Positions 13,139 through 26,086 of a DNA stretch of 64,000 nucleotides are shown here, piece after piece (positions within the stretch are counted from its first letter, which is position 1; each line of letters starts with the position of its first letter). Made by a program: the position numbers and the translations under genes. A model generated the notes under the pieces. It saw nothing but the letters and a program-made list of their open reading frames with translations, searched no databases and had not been told where the DNA came from. The stretch is from contig OU452228.1 in NCBI GenBank assembly GCA_911728455.2, positions 11,112,104 through 11,176,103 of the forward strand, written 5' to 3'. The DNA is from Marthasterias glacialis (taxonomy: Eukaryota > Echinodermata > Asteroidea > Forcipulatida > Asteriidae).

Positions 13139-16100
13139 TCACCCCAACACGCTGTTAGTTGTTTACTTGTCCTTAGTTTGGTTTAAATGATAACGACCTT
13201 GGTTTATTGTCTCAGTACACGGAACGAGGGTACAGCCCCTTCATAACCCCAAGGGGATTTACGTTAACCAATGTAGAGTGAAATTAGAGTCACACTTTAC
13301 ACGATTCAGGGCGGATTGCAAAATGAAATTGTCAAAACGAACGCTGCGGGCGCTCTATGGTGTTGAGATGTGTCAATCAACATATCCGTATCAGCGTCAG
13401 TTTAAAGGTACAAAATATGATACAAGAACGGTAATGACAAAAGCAAATATGCTGACTGATTTACATGTTTATGAAAAACGAGATACGAGGACTAGTTGCC
13501 CCGAAATATTTCTGTCCGAAATACTGCCTCGAAAAATATCAGGAAACTAGAAACAACGACAAAAATACGTAAACAAGATCCACAGCAAAACATATTTTTG
13601 ACCACCAACCAAGGTCAGTTGTGTGTTTATTGAACACCAGGGATGAACAATAATGTATATACAATTAAAAATTGTCTTAAACAACTTGGAATAAAACAAT
13701 CGTCAATCTCTTTAGATCAGACGTAAACAGGCATAAACAATAAACAATTAAATAATTCAATAAAATAACGAGCCTTAACTCGTTTCCATTGAAGCCCACA
13801 CGAGCATGCATAACGAAACTTCGGGTAGTTCAGAACATAGGTCAGTGATTCCTTTCACAACACGAAATAATCCAATGCTAAGCGATAGAAAAGATTCAAT
13901 ACACAGGCATTACTTCTGCTGACCTTTTTATATCTTACTCGTTTCGTGAGGCATTGTAATCCACCTTGGTGCGGTGGTGTAAACCCGTCGACGATGCCCC
14001 CAGGCACTCATCAACAGTAAAACGCACACTGGGCTTGATTGTCGAGAATGTTCTCGGGAAGAAGACGCGATGTTCCGGTAGCTTGTGATGAAGATAAACG
14101 TCTTAGAGGATCTGGTGACTTTTACCAACTCCCTTGATTCGTTCTCAAAGAGGAAGCTGACATCGATGTAGTCTGTTCCGGTGTTTGGTATTAAAGAGAT
14201 GGCATTTACCTTTGTGACGTCATACTAACAACAAGCACTTGACCGTTTGGGTAGCTTGCACTTAGATGGTTGTGTCAATCTCTAACGCGCCATTTTTTCC
14301 CAGCATGCCTTGCAAGTTGTAAAAGATGTAGGGAAAAAAGTGCATATTCATAATTTTAAGCAACTATTAACAGGGGCTTGCAAATTAATGCAGAGGCCTA
14401 AATAGGGTCTTTTTTTCCATAACGATCGAATTCAGTAGAGTGTAAAAACTGTACGTAAAATGCTTAATAAAACAGAAATAATAATAATGTAAGGCCCTCG
14501 ACCGGTGAGTAGTGCAACCTGTCCATTTTGGCAACGATTAAATCGGACTACATTACTGATCAGGCAATTAGAAAGGCAACAGTCATTCGGGCTATGTATA
14601 CTAAACTGTTATTACCATATAGTATACCTTAGAGTAGTTATACATCATTCATCTGTAAAACGCCCATAGAAACAAAGTATTGTATTTCACAGTGACTGTG
14701 GAATTTCTGTAAGAAGACGTTATCGTGCGATGTCCACTGTAGATGTAAGCCCTTTCCTTTTTATTTTCTTTTTTCCTTTTCTTCTTTCTGTTAGGCTTAT
14801 TCTTACTATTAAGTGCTTAAAATGTGTTGACGAATTATCAACCATAATTGATAATTTTGAATAGGCCTACTAATCGATTATTATGGAAATCCCTTTGGAG
14901 ATTTGTGTGTACTTTTGACACTTTAAACACAAACAGCTTAATTATTTGAATAGATTGTATATGACGTGCATACACTGGTGCATCCCATATGCACACATAA
15001 AAACTCAGAGAAAACTGATCGAATCGTTGAGTTCTTACACCACCGGTTACATACTCATACTTCCAGCAAGATGATTTATCCAGGGATTAGGCATTTTTGC
15101 CAATATTGTCATCAACCACGTTGAGCCTTACGAGTCTTGCAGTGATATTTTTTCACATTACATTTCGGAAGCTTATAGTTTGATATTAATGAAACATAAT
15201 AGCATCTGTTTTTATGAGTTTGTCATTAGCTATTGCACCTATAGTTTCTCAAAAAATTTGTATCCTTTTTGGTATCGCCTGGTGGCGCGCTTTCGTGACG
15301 TACCGATAGACCTTTGAAGGGATGTGGATGAGTGTAGTCGTTTTAATCCTCTATTTTTTCAAGGAACACAAAATGTTACAGTTTTAGTGAACGGCGTTGG
15401 CCTCTGACGTTGTGGTATTTTTTTGTCTATGTACGTTATAACAGTTAATTCCCAAGCTGATTTTGCCTGGCAATCTAGTAAGACTATGGCCAAAATGTTT
15501 TTTTTTTTCGAAAACAACAGAATGTCAGCTGATGACATCTCTCAGGATGATACTAGATTTAACCATTTCAATTATATTTTGCTGATAATTACCAACCATG
15601 CAATATGTATGGCTACCAACCATTTCATACGTATGTAATGAAATGACGTCAGCATTCACTCGGTATTAAACAAAAATAGCAATGTTGCCAACTCCCATTA
15701 GACTTCAAAGCAATAAAAATGAATGATGCAGTTCGGTGGAGCTATAGTTTAAGTACACACTGGAACCATTTGCGGCAAAACGGCAACCGTATTTTTAATA
15801 ATAAATAACCCACATTCCCAGAATAATGCCAATCAATCTGCAGTGTTTCTAGTCTGAACTCCCACTAAATCCCATCGGTCCCGAATATTTCTGGGGCAAC
15901 ACAACAACGGCCTGTTTGACAAAAGCAGTTCAAAGAGTGCATCTTGTTAGGGCGTTAATAACCTTCCAATAAACCAAGCCAACCGGGAGGGGGACATTAT
16001 CCTTTGGGCTTATTAAAGTGATAAAAAAATATACTGTTTTCTTGCAAGAGTGAATTCATTCATGTCCTCTAGTTGTCTAATAAACATACCATAAAAACCA

Positions 16101-16229
16101 CTCCCTGCAAAAAAAATCATTACATTTTGTGGTTTTGGAGAAAACAACAGCAAAAACTGTGTATGTTTTGTCGTGAATTTGTGGACGTACACAGTGTATG
16201 CTTATTTTGATCGAAGCAATGATGATTGT

Positions 16230-16320
16230 GAATGTCTCGACTTTGACAATATTTCAGAAGGACATTTTTCTCTGGAAGATTGGTACTGGTATGAAATTTA
16301 TAATCAGTGAGCTATCAAGT
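16230..16320 (+). repeat. Dispersed repeat, copy 2 of 4
   Basis: Contains CGACTTTGACAATATTTCAG, then AAGGACATTTTTCTCTGGAA, GATTGGTACTGG and ATGAAATTTATAATCAGTGA. This is the same order of motifs as at 4660, 18660 and 26580. Confidence 0.5.
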
Positions 16321-16599
16321 AGTTATTTTCTCGAGGACTATACTTTAGAAACAGACCAGACGGGGCTAACTAACCAAAATGTCTACTTCCCTTTGCACAA
16401 AACACTGCTCGGAGTATTAGCTGTGCCGCGGGATGCAACTTAAGTTGTTTTGTCTGGACCGTCCCCAAGCGGGCGGATATCCAAGTGAAAACATCTGGAA
16501 GAAGACATAGGAATCACTTTGCTCTAAAATGCGATGGTCTAAATAATTGTGACAGGATCGTAATCTATCAGAGGCAACCCTAGAAGCGAAACTGAAGTT

Positions 16600-17800
16600 G
16601 TTCCACCACAAGGGAGTAAACTTTGTATTTATCTCCTGAGTGTCACTACTTGTGGTTTATTGAGCGGGAGATCTGGCAATGACTGGGATGAGACGAACTA
16701 TGCATAATGGAGGCACCAACATGACACGGTATGAGGTTGCTAGTTCCAGACATCACTTGGTGGGTGATGAGTATGTCAGACCTCCGAGTCGCCCTCAGTG
16801 TTGTAGCCAAGACATGGTGGGGCCGAGATCTGTGGAGGTTCGAGCGGGATTGAAGGCCAACAGAACAGGTAGCGGAACCAGTCTTGGAACCCGGTCCCCG
16901 AGACCATTCTTGAGAACCACATTACGACACCACTTCCAGCTATGATTCCCCATATCACAAACGTCAAATTGAGACTCGGCAAATGTTTGCTGCCCATTAA
17001 GGATGGGTCAGCGATATGCGTCAAGTGCCCAGGTCAGGCCATTTCTCATTTCCTAACCTTATTAAATCGCGGAATTGAGACGTATTGTGCCATATTGACT
17101 CGCTCTTCACTTCCAGTGTATATTTGACAAGTTGGCATGATGTGTTTGACCTATACTCCCAAACGGACTAGAACTCTAATCCTCCCTGATGGAATTATCA
17201 TTTTGAGTTCCATTATCATGCAACCTGAGAAAGTCCCTAAACTCTACTGAGAGATATACAAATTGGACACTTTCGTACACCAGGATCTATTTTCAAATCC
17301 CCTGAAAGGTCGACAATATAGGTCACCATAATTGCATGTTACACATCCGGATGAAGCAGTTTCGGCGATGAGATCATTATAATTGCCAGATGGTGGTTGA
17401 GTGTACCGCTAAAAATTCATTATGTTGGGCAGGGAGCTGTCGGGGAATGATCGGCTCTCTGTGCGCCTCAGGCTTTCATGTCCATCCAAGACAATTTGCC
17501 AGCTTCTCTTAAATCAAACGAACCTTACTGGTTCGGTCTCCCTTGTTGAATGTTTGCGTTCGAGGCCGTCAATTCGACGGACATATTGACGGAGTGCGGT
17601 TGGGGACGGCTTTTCTTCACCAACTGCAAACCCGGGGCCTTGGAATGGGACGTCGTACCTGGAAGCTCCCGGTGCAATGACTGCTCTATACAGATGATTA
17701 GGATCAAGCTGGCTCGTCTTGTCTCCAACCCTAGGCTAAAGATGAATGAGATATCCTGCCAAGTCCCAGGTTTTTGAATTGTATTTGAAAAATACAATCA
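16600..17800. other. Higher-GC unassigned stretch
   Basis: Base composition is less AT-rich than in the surroundings, and overlapping frames of 60-90 codons occur on both strands (for example 16679-16945 + and 17525-17797 -). No domain is recognisable. It could be the relic of a retroelement or other inserted sequence, but I see no LTR pair, reverse-transcriptase motif or splice sites to support that. Confidence 0.3.
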
Positions 17801-18050
17801 TTGCTTGGTTTTATAGTCAGGGTTTTACTTTGGGCGATCTACAAAATATTACATTAAAGGAGTGACAAAGTCGATACCATCAACGGATTCATACACAAAT
17901 CTGACATTATTTTAAAATGAGCCAGTGTCAAACACGCCCTCTTGATACAAGTCAACAAGTGCCGTTTATCCACCCCCATATCGAGTGCTGGGTCAACATG
18001 CTGGGGTAAGCGTTTGCAACCTCTAAATAATTATCAAAAGGGGTACCATA

Positions 18051-18165
18051 CACGGCAAAAACTGCGGTGTTAAATTGATTCTCTTGGTATCTATAATATG
18101 TGACAACACCAACATGGTGTTAATTTTACCAACGAATCAATTCAACACCCCGGTTTTTTGCAGTG
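18051..18165. mobile_element. Short MITE with about 31-bp inverted ends
   Basis: The left end reads CACGGCAAAAACTGCGGTG, continuing TTAAATTGATTC. The right end, read in reverse, is CACTGCAAAAAACCGGGGTG, continuing TTGAATTGATTC. The 115-bp element is therefore nearly all inverted end. No reading frame and no convincing target duplication. Confidence 0.6.
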
Positions 18166-18248
18166 AAACGATTCAAAGAGTCTACAAAAATACAGCATTT
18201 ATTCCGATAAAATGAATTTTGTGTAAACCAAAAGATACTCACTGTCTT

Positions 18249-18275
18249 TAGGAGCATGGCAAGAGCCATGCTCCT
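18249..18275. repeat. Perfect short hairpin
   Basis: AGGAGCATGGC, a short loop, then GCCATGCTCCT. No T run follows that would make it a polymerase III terminator, and there is no known context. Function unknown. Confidence 0.45.
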
Positions 18276-18659
18276 TACACAGAGAGTATACGTGTGATCT
18301 TCCCCTGCCGAAAGCTTAACAGAAAAGAGACCGAATTCAAAGGTTGCGGACACAAACTTTAAGTTGTAATTGTTAATATGCAAATCAAAAGTTACAGCAA
18401 CACTGAGGGCGCATTTTAACTCCCTACAGCATCATTAAAGGTAAAATAATATAGGATTGGTAAAGCTGATAGTGCAGTGTTGTTACTTTGTGTGATGCAA
18501 TATACATGAAAAAACAAAACTGTGCAAATTTGGGCGCAATCCGTCGTCCGAGTCAGGAGAAAATAACGAAAAATCATGCCCACTTTTCAGCATGTAAATA
18601 CATTGTCCTCATTTTCGACTTTTACAACCGAAATTAAAATCGAGGTCTTTATATTTTAT

Positions 18660-18757
18660 TTTCTCGACTTTATCAGTATTTCAGACAGAAATGTTTCTAA
18701 GGAAGATTGGGATTGGTATGAACTTCATAATCAGTAAGCTTTCAGACTGATACTAAG
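18660..18757 (+). repeat. Dispersed repeat, copy 3 of 4
   Basis: Motifs CGACTTTATCAGTATTTCAG, ATGTTTCTAAGGAAGATTGG and ATGAACTTCATAATCAGTAA follow the same order as in the copies at 4660, 16230 and 26580. Confidence 0.5.
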
Positions 18758-20299
18758 TTAGCATGTTTTTGGATGAATACCAATCCTTGCTATACGCTCA
18801 TCTTGTTGCCTACTCCACCTTTAACCTTCGGTAGTTTTATTAATATTCAAACTTGTACAAGTCCATGTACCCAGCAAATGACCTTTTAAGCCGTAGGGCA
18901 ACTTAGTCTGGATTCCTGTTTCTGCTGATTCTAACATGGGTCTGGCCACAGATCCGGATCTTCTTTGACCCAGGGATAGTTTCTAGTCATTTTGATGACA
19001 TCGCCCAGCATGGCCCTTTATTTCTACTACAAGTTGTTCCTTCTTGTTTTAAAAATAGCCCACGTTAAAACACCTGATGCGGGTGTGAATACACGGCGGT
19101 GTTGCCAATTTTCCCCGCTCGCCAAAGTTTGCTCCGGGCCAAGCTCCAAGCGAGTATACGAGCTGCCAAGACACACTGAATCCGCCATTAGGACAACATT
19201 TATATGCACATCAAAATACTCGCAGCTCTTGTTTAAGTGATGCAACAAAGCTATTTCAGGCATGTTTACAGAATGCACAAAATATTCATTCACCTATTTC
19301 CTAAGGGGATGACTCGTATAACATTGGTTACAGCATAAAATTGAATTCTGAACGAGGCATTGTGGCACCTATCATTCTAAAACATTACCATTCTGAAATT
19401 TTTAAGTGGAGGTGTAGGAGGGTGACTGTAAATGACTGATTCAGTCGCTCTAAAATTTCCATGTGCCTAACTTGGCCTCAGGCTCGACTGAATTCTTTGG
19501 GCAATTGCACATTGTTTCATTCATCCGGCTAATATTATGTGCACTCGACTCATATCACTCTGATAACCGTGTACGTAATGTATTTACCAGACGGCCTCTT
19601 CTACATAAAGACTAACTTCATCAGGCAAGGCATGTAAATAACAGCATAAAGAGAAGCGTGTTCAAAGTTGTATTATGTAAATTAAGTATAACAGCTATAA
19701 CGTTCAAGTAAAGGTTGATTGATATATAAAACCGTCACACCATAATTATAATAAACAAAAGTATTATTGTTCTTTTTTATATTTAATTATTCGGTTATTC
19801 AAAATTTGTATTTTTAATTTCACTAAAGAACGTATCATCGGCCCACTGGGTGCGACATTTCTTAAAAACTGGTCAGAAGAAAATGACTTTCCTTTTTTAT
19901 TTTAGTCTGAAAGCCATCATACATCTACTTATGGAAAGAGGTCCGTGCCTCCAATCTCAAGACATGCTCCCTACAACCCGATTGGACATGTCCCCTTCTC
20001 ATTCCATACATTCTATGTGGTGTAACATACTGTTCACATAACCTACTTCGTCAGGGACCCAGTTTGAGGTATTTCTTGCACGGGCTTGCAAGTGTGGCCT
20101 TCGTCTGTTATGGTTGGCCCCTATTCAAACTGCTATTTATTTTAGTCAAGATGAGTTCGCTCATAACCACTGATAAGACTGTCGGCGTAAACACTTTTAA
20201 ATTCTAACAAAAATGGCGAACAATGCCAGACTTCTCCAGACCCCTTCATCCAACTCCAGCAGTCTCACCATACTTCTAACAATAGAATCTTCGTTCCAG

Positions 20300-20520
20300 G
20301 AGTGATGATACTGCCCTCTAAAACCTCCCGGGTCAGAATGGATCCGGATTCCGGCTCCCAGTGGGCCAGACGCATTTCTGGGTCAGAATGACCGGCATCT
20401 GTGTCAAACTGACCTAGAATCCGAGTCCAAATTCTCAAATTTAATCAGTGTTCGAGTCAGTAGCCTAACCCCGAGAAGGGTTTGGCCCCCTGGGGCTCGG
20501 ACTACTGGTAAATCCTGACC
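20300..20520. repeat. GGGTCA-rich dispersed repeat, copy A
   Basis: Rich in GGGTCA/TGACC words, including GGTCAGAATGACC at 20381-20393. It shares words such as CTGTGTCAAACTGAC and TGGGTCAGAATGAC with the block at 21375-21585, so the two look like diverged copies of one element. No reading frame. Confidence 0.5.
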
Positions 20521-21374
20521 CGGGAGTTTGTTCACGTGTAAACAATCCCAATAATAATCTGATCAATCATGGTATTTCACACCTATAGGATTCTTTCTGA
20601 TTAAATCTGTACCGTACTACAACCTTCCGGCACAATCCACATCAGCAGCCAAACAATATCTCAACATCTTATATATAGAGGACTGCTTATGTATTCAAGC
20701 CCATCTTAATGAGAGAGGATGCAAGTCTTCTATGTAAACATCTTGAATAACCCAAGGTGAATGTCTCCTCAGTTTGTAATCTACCCACATCATCTACGAT
20801 ATGAGGTCAGCAAAATGTCACAGCGCCCCCAACACCTCTCTTTTGTCTGTCCAGTGCTTTTCCCGCATGGAGTTTATGCAATCCTCTTGTCTCACCGTTG
20901 CCCCCAGGCTATCCTTAGGACTATAAAACAGCTATCAAGAGCACGTGCAAAACACTGACTTATTTGGATCTTTTTTGTTTCTTCAGTTTGTTTGTAATCA
21001 CGACTGTCAGCTGATTGAGTTCCACCTTTCCGTGAGGCAATAGATTTTCTGTTCTCCTTTGTCACCTCCCCGTGCTGGATGTGTTCCATGGACCCAATTA
21101 TGTTATTAAAGCTGTTATTAAAGCTGATAAGCATAGAATATTCCTGAGCACATTCCTGTGATGTGCAACAACAACAAGCAGGGCACCAGACGCTATGTGA
21201 AACCTTTTAAAACATTTTGGCTGGTTACCTGTTTCTTCTCACATACGAATTTCTGTACTTGGCAAATTTGTGTGGTTGCGAGTTCTCATTGTTACATCAT
21301 TAGTGGTCACTTTGATTGAGCCACGTGTACTTTGTGACTGCTGAATATTAACCATCATCATTGAGTCTGTAGCG

Positions 21375-21585
21375 ACTAGGTCTGAGCCATTTCTGGGTCA
21401 GTATGACCCAGAATCTGTGTCAGTACGACCCAGAATCTGTGTCAAAATGACCCAAAACTGTGTCAAACTGACGCAAAATCTGAGTCAAAATCCCCATTTT
21501 CAACCAGTTTCCGGGTCAACCTGACCCAGAAATGAGTCAAGCCCCACTGGAACCCGGAAACCCAGTCAATTCTGGGAGTTTTAGA
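21375..21585. repeat. GGGTCA-rich dispersed repeat, copy B, with 22-bp array
   Basis: Starts with the perfect palindrome TCTGGGTCA-GTA-TGACCCAGA (21392-21412). About four 22-bp units follow, each starting TGACCCA or similar and carrying ctgtgtca. A second palindrome, GGGTCA-ACC-TGACCC, lies at 21523-21537. Several arms match nuclear-receptor half-sites. Whether any is bound is unknown. Confidence 0.55.
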
Positions 21586-22118
21586 ATGATCGCTTCCTTC
21601 TATCCTTTTGACATGTGAATGTCTAAAATGTATATTCAAGACAACTTCAGCCAACTTTTAGATTTACTGGTGTTATAAAGCCAACTGAGACTGGTTCTGT
21701 ACACTGTACTGTACATGTACACCGATTCTAGTGCATTCTGTTGATAGCTGTTGACTTTGTTTGCTACTGGTTTAGCTGTAGATGTAGAAGTCATTGTGGC
21801 CAAAGACATTGAGAGTGACACTGTTATGTCTGCTAGATCTACAATGCACTGCTGCTGTTCTTAGGCAGCGTCCGAATCGAGCAACTTCGGATACGGCTAC
21901 CGCTGGTGGCTGCAACGACAGCGTTGAAGAATACGACTTTTCGGCGTTCCGGCCATAGCCACTGCAGAAGCCATTGTTTCGGACACGGCCTTAGTTTCTG
22001 ATGCTGCAGTTCTTGATAACAAATTCTAATTTGTTTACTTATATCAATATTGTTTGGTGTACATGTAGCTGTTGCTTTGGATCTGGATTGTTAACTCCGA
22101 CAAAACGGATTACCCGCA

Positions 22119-22371
22119 TCACATCTGAATATGACCTTTAAATGACTGGAATTGGGGCAGAAAACTACTTAAAGGCGGTTCCTTAATGCAGATTTTGTAG
22201 CTGGTGTAATCGGTGATATCTCGGATTGAGTGTGGCAGGCTGTTCCGTGAGAGACTGTCCAGGGATAGAAGCTGTTTGCGGAACCTGACTTGGATTTGCA
22301 TGTAGGTGAGAGGATGATGACGTCTCATTCATCGGTTTGATGAGGTGGTCCATGTAAATTAGTATCAACAA
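22119..22371 (-). pseudogene. Decayed LINE (CR1/L2-like) C-terminal tail
   Basis: On the minus strand one frame (about 69 codons) reads PLTYMQIQVRF, then a degenerate S-L-S-R-NSLPHSIRD segment, then DYTSYK. Many CR1/L2-type non-LTR reverse transcriptases end in a similar pattern: a Y-x-Q-I-Q-T-like word, SFFPR, W-N-S-LP and a final S-F-K. The tryptophan of WNSLP is lost here, and an overlapping second frame (22183-22371) carries related upstream residues (MDHLIKPMNE), so the piece is frameshifted and dead. No reverse-transcriptase core is visible nearby. The family assignment comes from memory of the pattern, not from alignment. Confidence 0.5.
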
Positions 22372-22730
22372 GATTGTTGGTAATTCTTAGCATCATGTTA
22401 AGTCCGGTAGAGAGATGGCATTATACGAACGAAATGGTCTTCGTTCTTCTTTTCGCTGAGGTTTTGCCTGCCCCTTATGATGTTATGACTTACAATAAAT
22501 AACATGGTCTCCTGAAAAACTCTTTGACAAACGTGCCTCTCCACCTTGATGACATCAGAAACTGAAACAATTACATCTACGTAAGACGACTTGAAAGAAC
22601 CAAGCACGCTCGTCGTTCAATATAGGCTGGGGCAAATATGACAGGGAACACGGGCGTATGTAACCAGATCGCTTGCTTCGTGTATTACGGCTCCCTAATA
22701 TGACACCAAAGACCATGCACACCGTGACTT

Positions 22731-22769
22731 GAAGCATGGAGCTTTAAAAAGTTATAGCTCCATGCTTGA
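22731..22769. repeat. Short inverted repeat
   Basis: AAGCATGGAGCT and AGCTCCATGCTT form 12-bp arms around an AT-rich loop of about a dozen bases. No associated gene. Confidence 0.45.
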
Positions 22770-24840
22770 AGCAACTGCCCCTTTCCAACATATTGTAAAA
22801 TAAAATTTAAAATCATGACAAAAGTGTCCGACGCTTGATTGAGCATAACGAACTTAAAATAATATTGCGTACAATTCTAGACTAACAAAAGAACCGGGAA
22901 AACTGTGGACAGAAACGAAACATGGCTAAAATAAAGACATTAATTTTATACCTGAAAAATAAGGATAGTGACAGTAGAAGGTGTGTGATATGGCCTCCAG
23001 TTGGAGACCCTGCTTTGTTCAACTCTTCGTCCTGACAAACGTGGACCCCGCTGTTTTCCTTTATGATAACAATCTTTGAACCACTGTCCCTTTCGTTATT
23101 ATAAGTCCTCTATTTGAGTGTGGCTGCAAGTACAGACTGACACACACACAATGTTAATTGTCGAGTCTGCTGGGACTGTTTCTTGCTCAGCATCAGTGTA
23201 CAAGACTGTCATTGGAGTCAACTAACCTTTTCCTCCGTCGTAAATTAAAATGGCTGTCTGTACACGGAGTTCAATAAAAATGAAGATTGTCTTATAAGAA
23301 TTTGATTCATGAGATAATCAAATGGATCACCGTCGGTTGTTATAAAATCATGTCGTCAGAATGAGTAAAATTCAACCATTTTGAAAAATTAATGAAAGAA
23401 AATCGGATGTTCAACTGGCTTGGCCTGATGTACGGTAACTCAATTAATGGGATAGAATTTTGATTGCTGTTTCAGAAAACAACGCTGACTCACAAGACAG
23501 TAAGTTCCAAATGGCTTTGCCCAATGTACGGTAATTCAACCTCTTCTGTGAGAATACAAAATAATACATAAAGAATGTACAGTTTGACTTAACTTGAATT
23601 TGACCCTGTTGCAGTAGAGGTTCACGGTATCCAACAGAGGGCCTCTTTACTCAAATGGCTAATATTGCTAACCCATAGAAGATCCCGTCCGAGACAAAAA
23701 TGAGTGGGTTGAAGTGGGCCGATGCACTTGAGAATCGCCCCCGTAATGAGTTTGTGATAAAGACCGGCGAGGTTTCTTGGGCCCTAATGAAGTACCCAGC
23801 CAGGATTTAAACGGGACCTTTGAGAGATCACAATCTATCCCTTGGTATTTGTCAATGTAAGCCGCTGAGCGTCATAAATGAAAGCTGACAAAAACTGATC
23901 AGCGAAACACCTGTTATTCCAATCCAAATTCAGGGTTAAAGACAAAGTACCAGTATGCTCTTACTAGACATTTACATTTTCTTTCCTCTGAAATACTGTC
24001 AAAGTTGAATACTTTAGTACCCCTAAAATCACTGTCACTTTTACGATTGCTACATTAAAACCCTCCAAGATTTTATATTTTTGCACTACGCCTATAGGCT
24101 ACAGTTGAAACCGAAAACTTAACAATCATTCATATCCTGAAAGCTATAGATTGAAATGAATATACTGTTTATAAATTGTGATTTACCGGACGGTCAGGTT
24201 GTAAATTTCAACTTGTTTAGACTTTCCTAATCGATTGGAGTGAATTTCATTAATTTTAGAAAGTATTTGTTCAAGTTTAAATTGAATTCATAAAATCAAA
24301 AATGATATCAGCATATATAGATGCATTATTTTGAATGAAGTATACACAGGAAATACGTAGACAATAACAGTAATTTACTAAATGCATATTGCATGGATTT
24401 CTTGAACAACATTTTTTTAGAAAATTGTGGAGGAGTTTTTCGCTGAGCGAGTGGGAGCTGAAATGATTACCTGCCTCCTCCTCCTCCCCAGCCCCATTTT
24501 AAAGGTATTTAACACATCCTTTGTAGAGGTCACTCTTTCGAAGAGTACACTCTCTTGTGTTTTCTTCAGCATAAGACAAACCAGTGAAGATATTTCATCA
24601 AATCAGGTGGTCGTGTTTTCGAGGGAAAAACACTGCAATTTGCAGTATTGCAATTTGACAAATCGAAATAAGAAATTTGCACAAGACACTATTAATCTTT
24701 AATAGTCCAAGCAAGTCTCGCTCGTATTCCAAGTCGTTTGAGAGCCCCCACCCCCTGCTCAGAACCCTCCCCCTCTTCTTCCCACGCCCTCAGTGAGATG
24801 GAAAACATGCACGAATAAACGGTTGGATACAGCAAAAGCC

Positions 24841-24929
24841 CCCCCCCCCCCAATTATGACTTCCCCCAGTGCCCCCTAACCCCCACCCCCACCCCGTACC
24901 AAAATGAAAGTGTCTAGTTACGCAACTGG
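24841..24929. mobile_element. hAT-like element, 3' fragment
   Basis: A C-rich tract is followed by AAAATGAAAGTGTCTAGTTA and CGCAACTGG, a mutated version of the CTGGTTACGCCACTG end seen in other copies. The 5' end is not clear. Confidence 0.45.
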
Positions 24930-26086
24930 AGCCTTCGACTTAGCACCCACATTTCATATAGTTGAGAAATCACGAGCGAAACTTGCATAGTCCATTCGCA
25001 AATGACTAGAGGCTACAGTTGTAAATTTCCTTGTTTTGCCGTTCAAAGGTGACTTGGAAAAGAGACGTCGAGTCTTTCCAAAGTATGAAAGAAGAGTCTA
25101 CAACTTACGAATGTCTTGCCTAAATCCAGTATAGACAGAAAAATTGCGTGATGACCAAACCCCTTTAAGCAATGAACAATTACTACTCGAAGACAACATG
25201 CTGTATGAAGTTCACATTTATTAAATTTTATCCCTCAACAACGTATTGATTAAAATTCTACCATGGGATTGTAAACTAGCGTACGGGGAATTGTTTAGTG
25301 CATCAACGTCCCGACGAAGAACGCTTGCGTGAACATCATCACAACATGACTTAACGATGTAGTCTCGTGCTGATTTAATACCAATTCAAAATCGCAACCG
25401 GCTTTTAAAGGTAAAGGGTATACTAATATTCGACTTCTTTATATTCTGAAAGAGGTTCTATCACAAATTTCTGAAGAACGTTTGCTTTTTCTTCAATAAT
25501 CATTCAGTTCATGTCTTACCCTGGGCTTACGTCAACACGGAAGCACGGTCGTAGTCTGAAGGCCCTGCCCGGGAAATTTCAGCGTAGAGGACGGTTGAGT
25601 TTGGCGCGGCAAGCACGCCTTTCTGATGCCCCATCAACCTCTCCTTCCTTTGCTTCTGGCGTTTTTATATATTTATTACTTGTATTTTTTTTTTTTTTTT
25701 GTAATCCAACTTTAAAAAAAAGGTTGTTATCATTCAAGCGCATTTTGTCTATCTCGGATCACATTATAAATGGAGGATTTACTGCTCCAGGCAGTTTGAT
25801 TTTAACATTACAGATCTCCATTTCATGGGACAGTGACTTCCCAGCTAACCTTTTTGTCACCGGATGGCCGCCATCCTGGATTCCTCTCGGCTACACCTTT
25901 CTTTTGTTGACAAACAATGACCACCATTTTGTGTGGGCGGCCTCGGCTATCACATACCGGTAATTATATATAACTTGGTTGGCAGAAATCTACCCTTTTT
26001 AATGAAACATTTTCAAACCCTTTTTATGGAATAAATATGTGTAATTTGTCGGGGTTGGCACAATTGGTTAATCAGTGATACCGATG

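Larger units (their letters stand above)
10341..16197. other. Non-coding stretch
   Basis: No gene supported. The interval holds the foldback element at 10684, a poly-G run near 12167, a (CTT)n tract and a poly-C run. Frames of up to 104 codons occur (11320-11634, +), with overlapping frames on the opposite strand and no recognisable domain. Confidence 0.5.
17801..26086. other. Largely non-coding stretch
   Basis: Apart from the repeats listed separately, no gene is supported across this interval. The longest frame is 150 codons (25511-25963, +). It crosses a poly-T tract that yields a run of phenylalanines, has no domain I recognise, and shows no splice context. I regard it as chance. Confidence 0.45.

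Noticed and set aside
16600..17800. LTR retrotransposon
   Set aside because: Composition differs from the surroundings, but I found no pair of direct long repeats, primer-binding site or reverse-transcriptase/integrase motifs.
25511..25963. 150-codon plus frame, among the longest outside the satellite
   Set aside because: It runs through a poly-T tract that gives a run of phenylalanines, has no domain, and shows no splice or conservation hint. A frame of this length is expected by chance in 64 kb.
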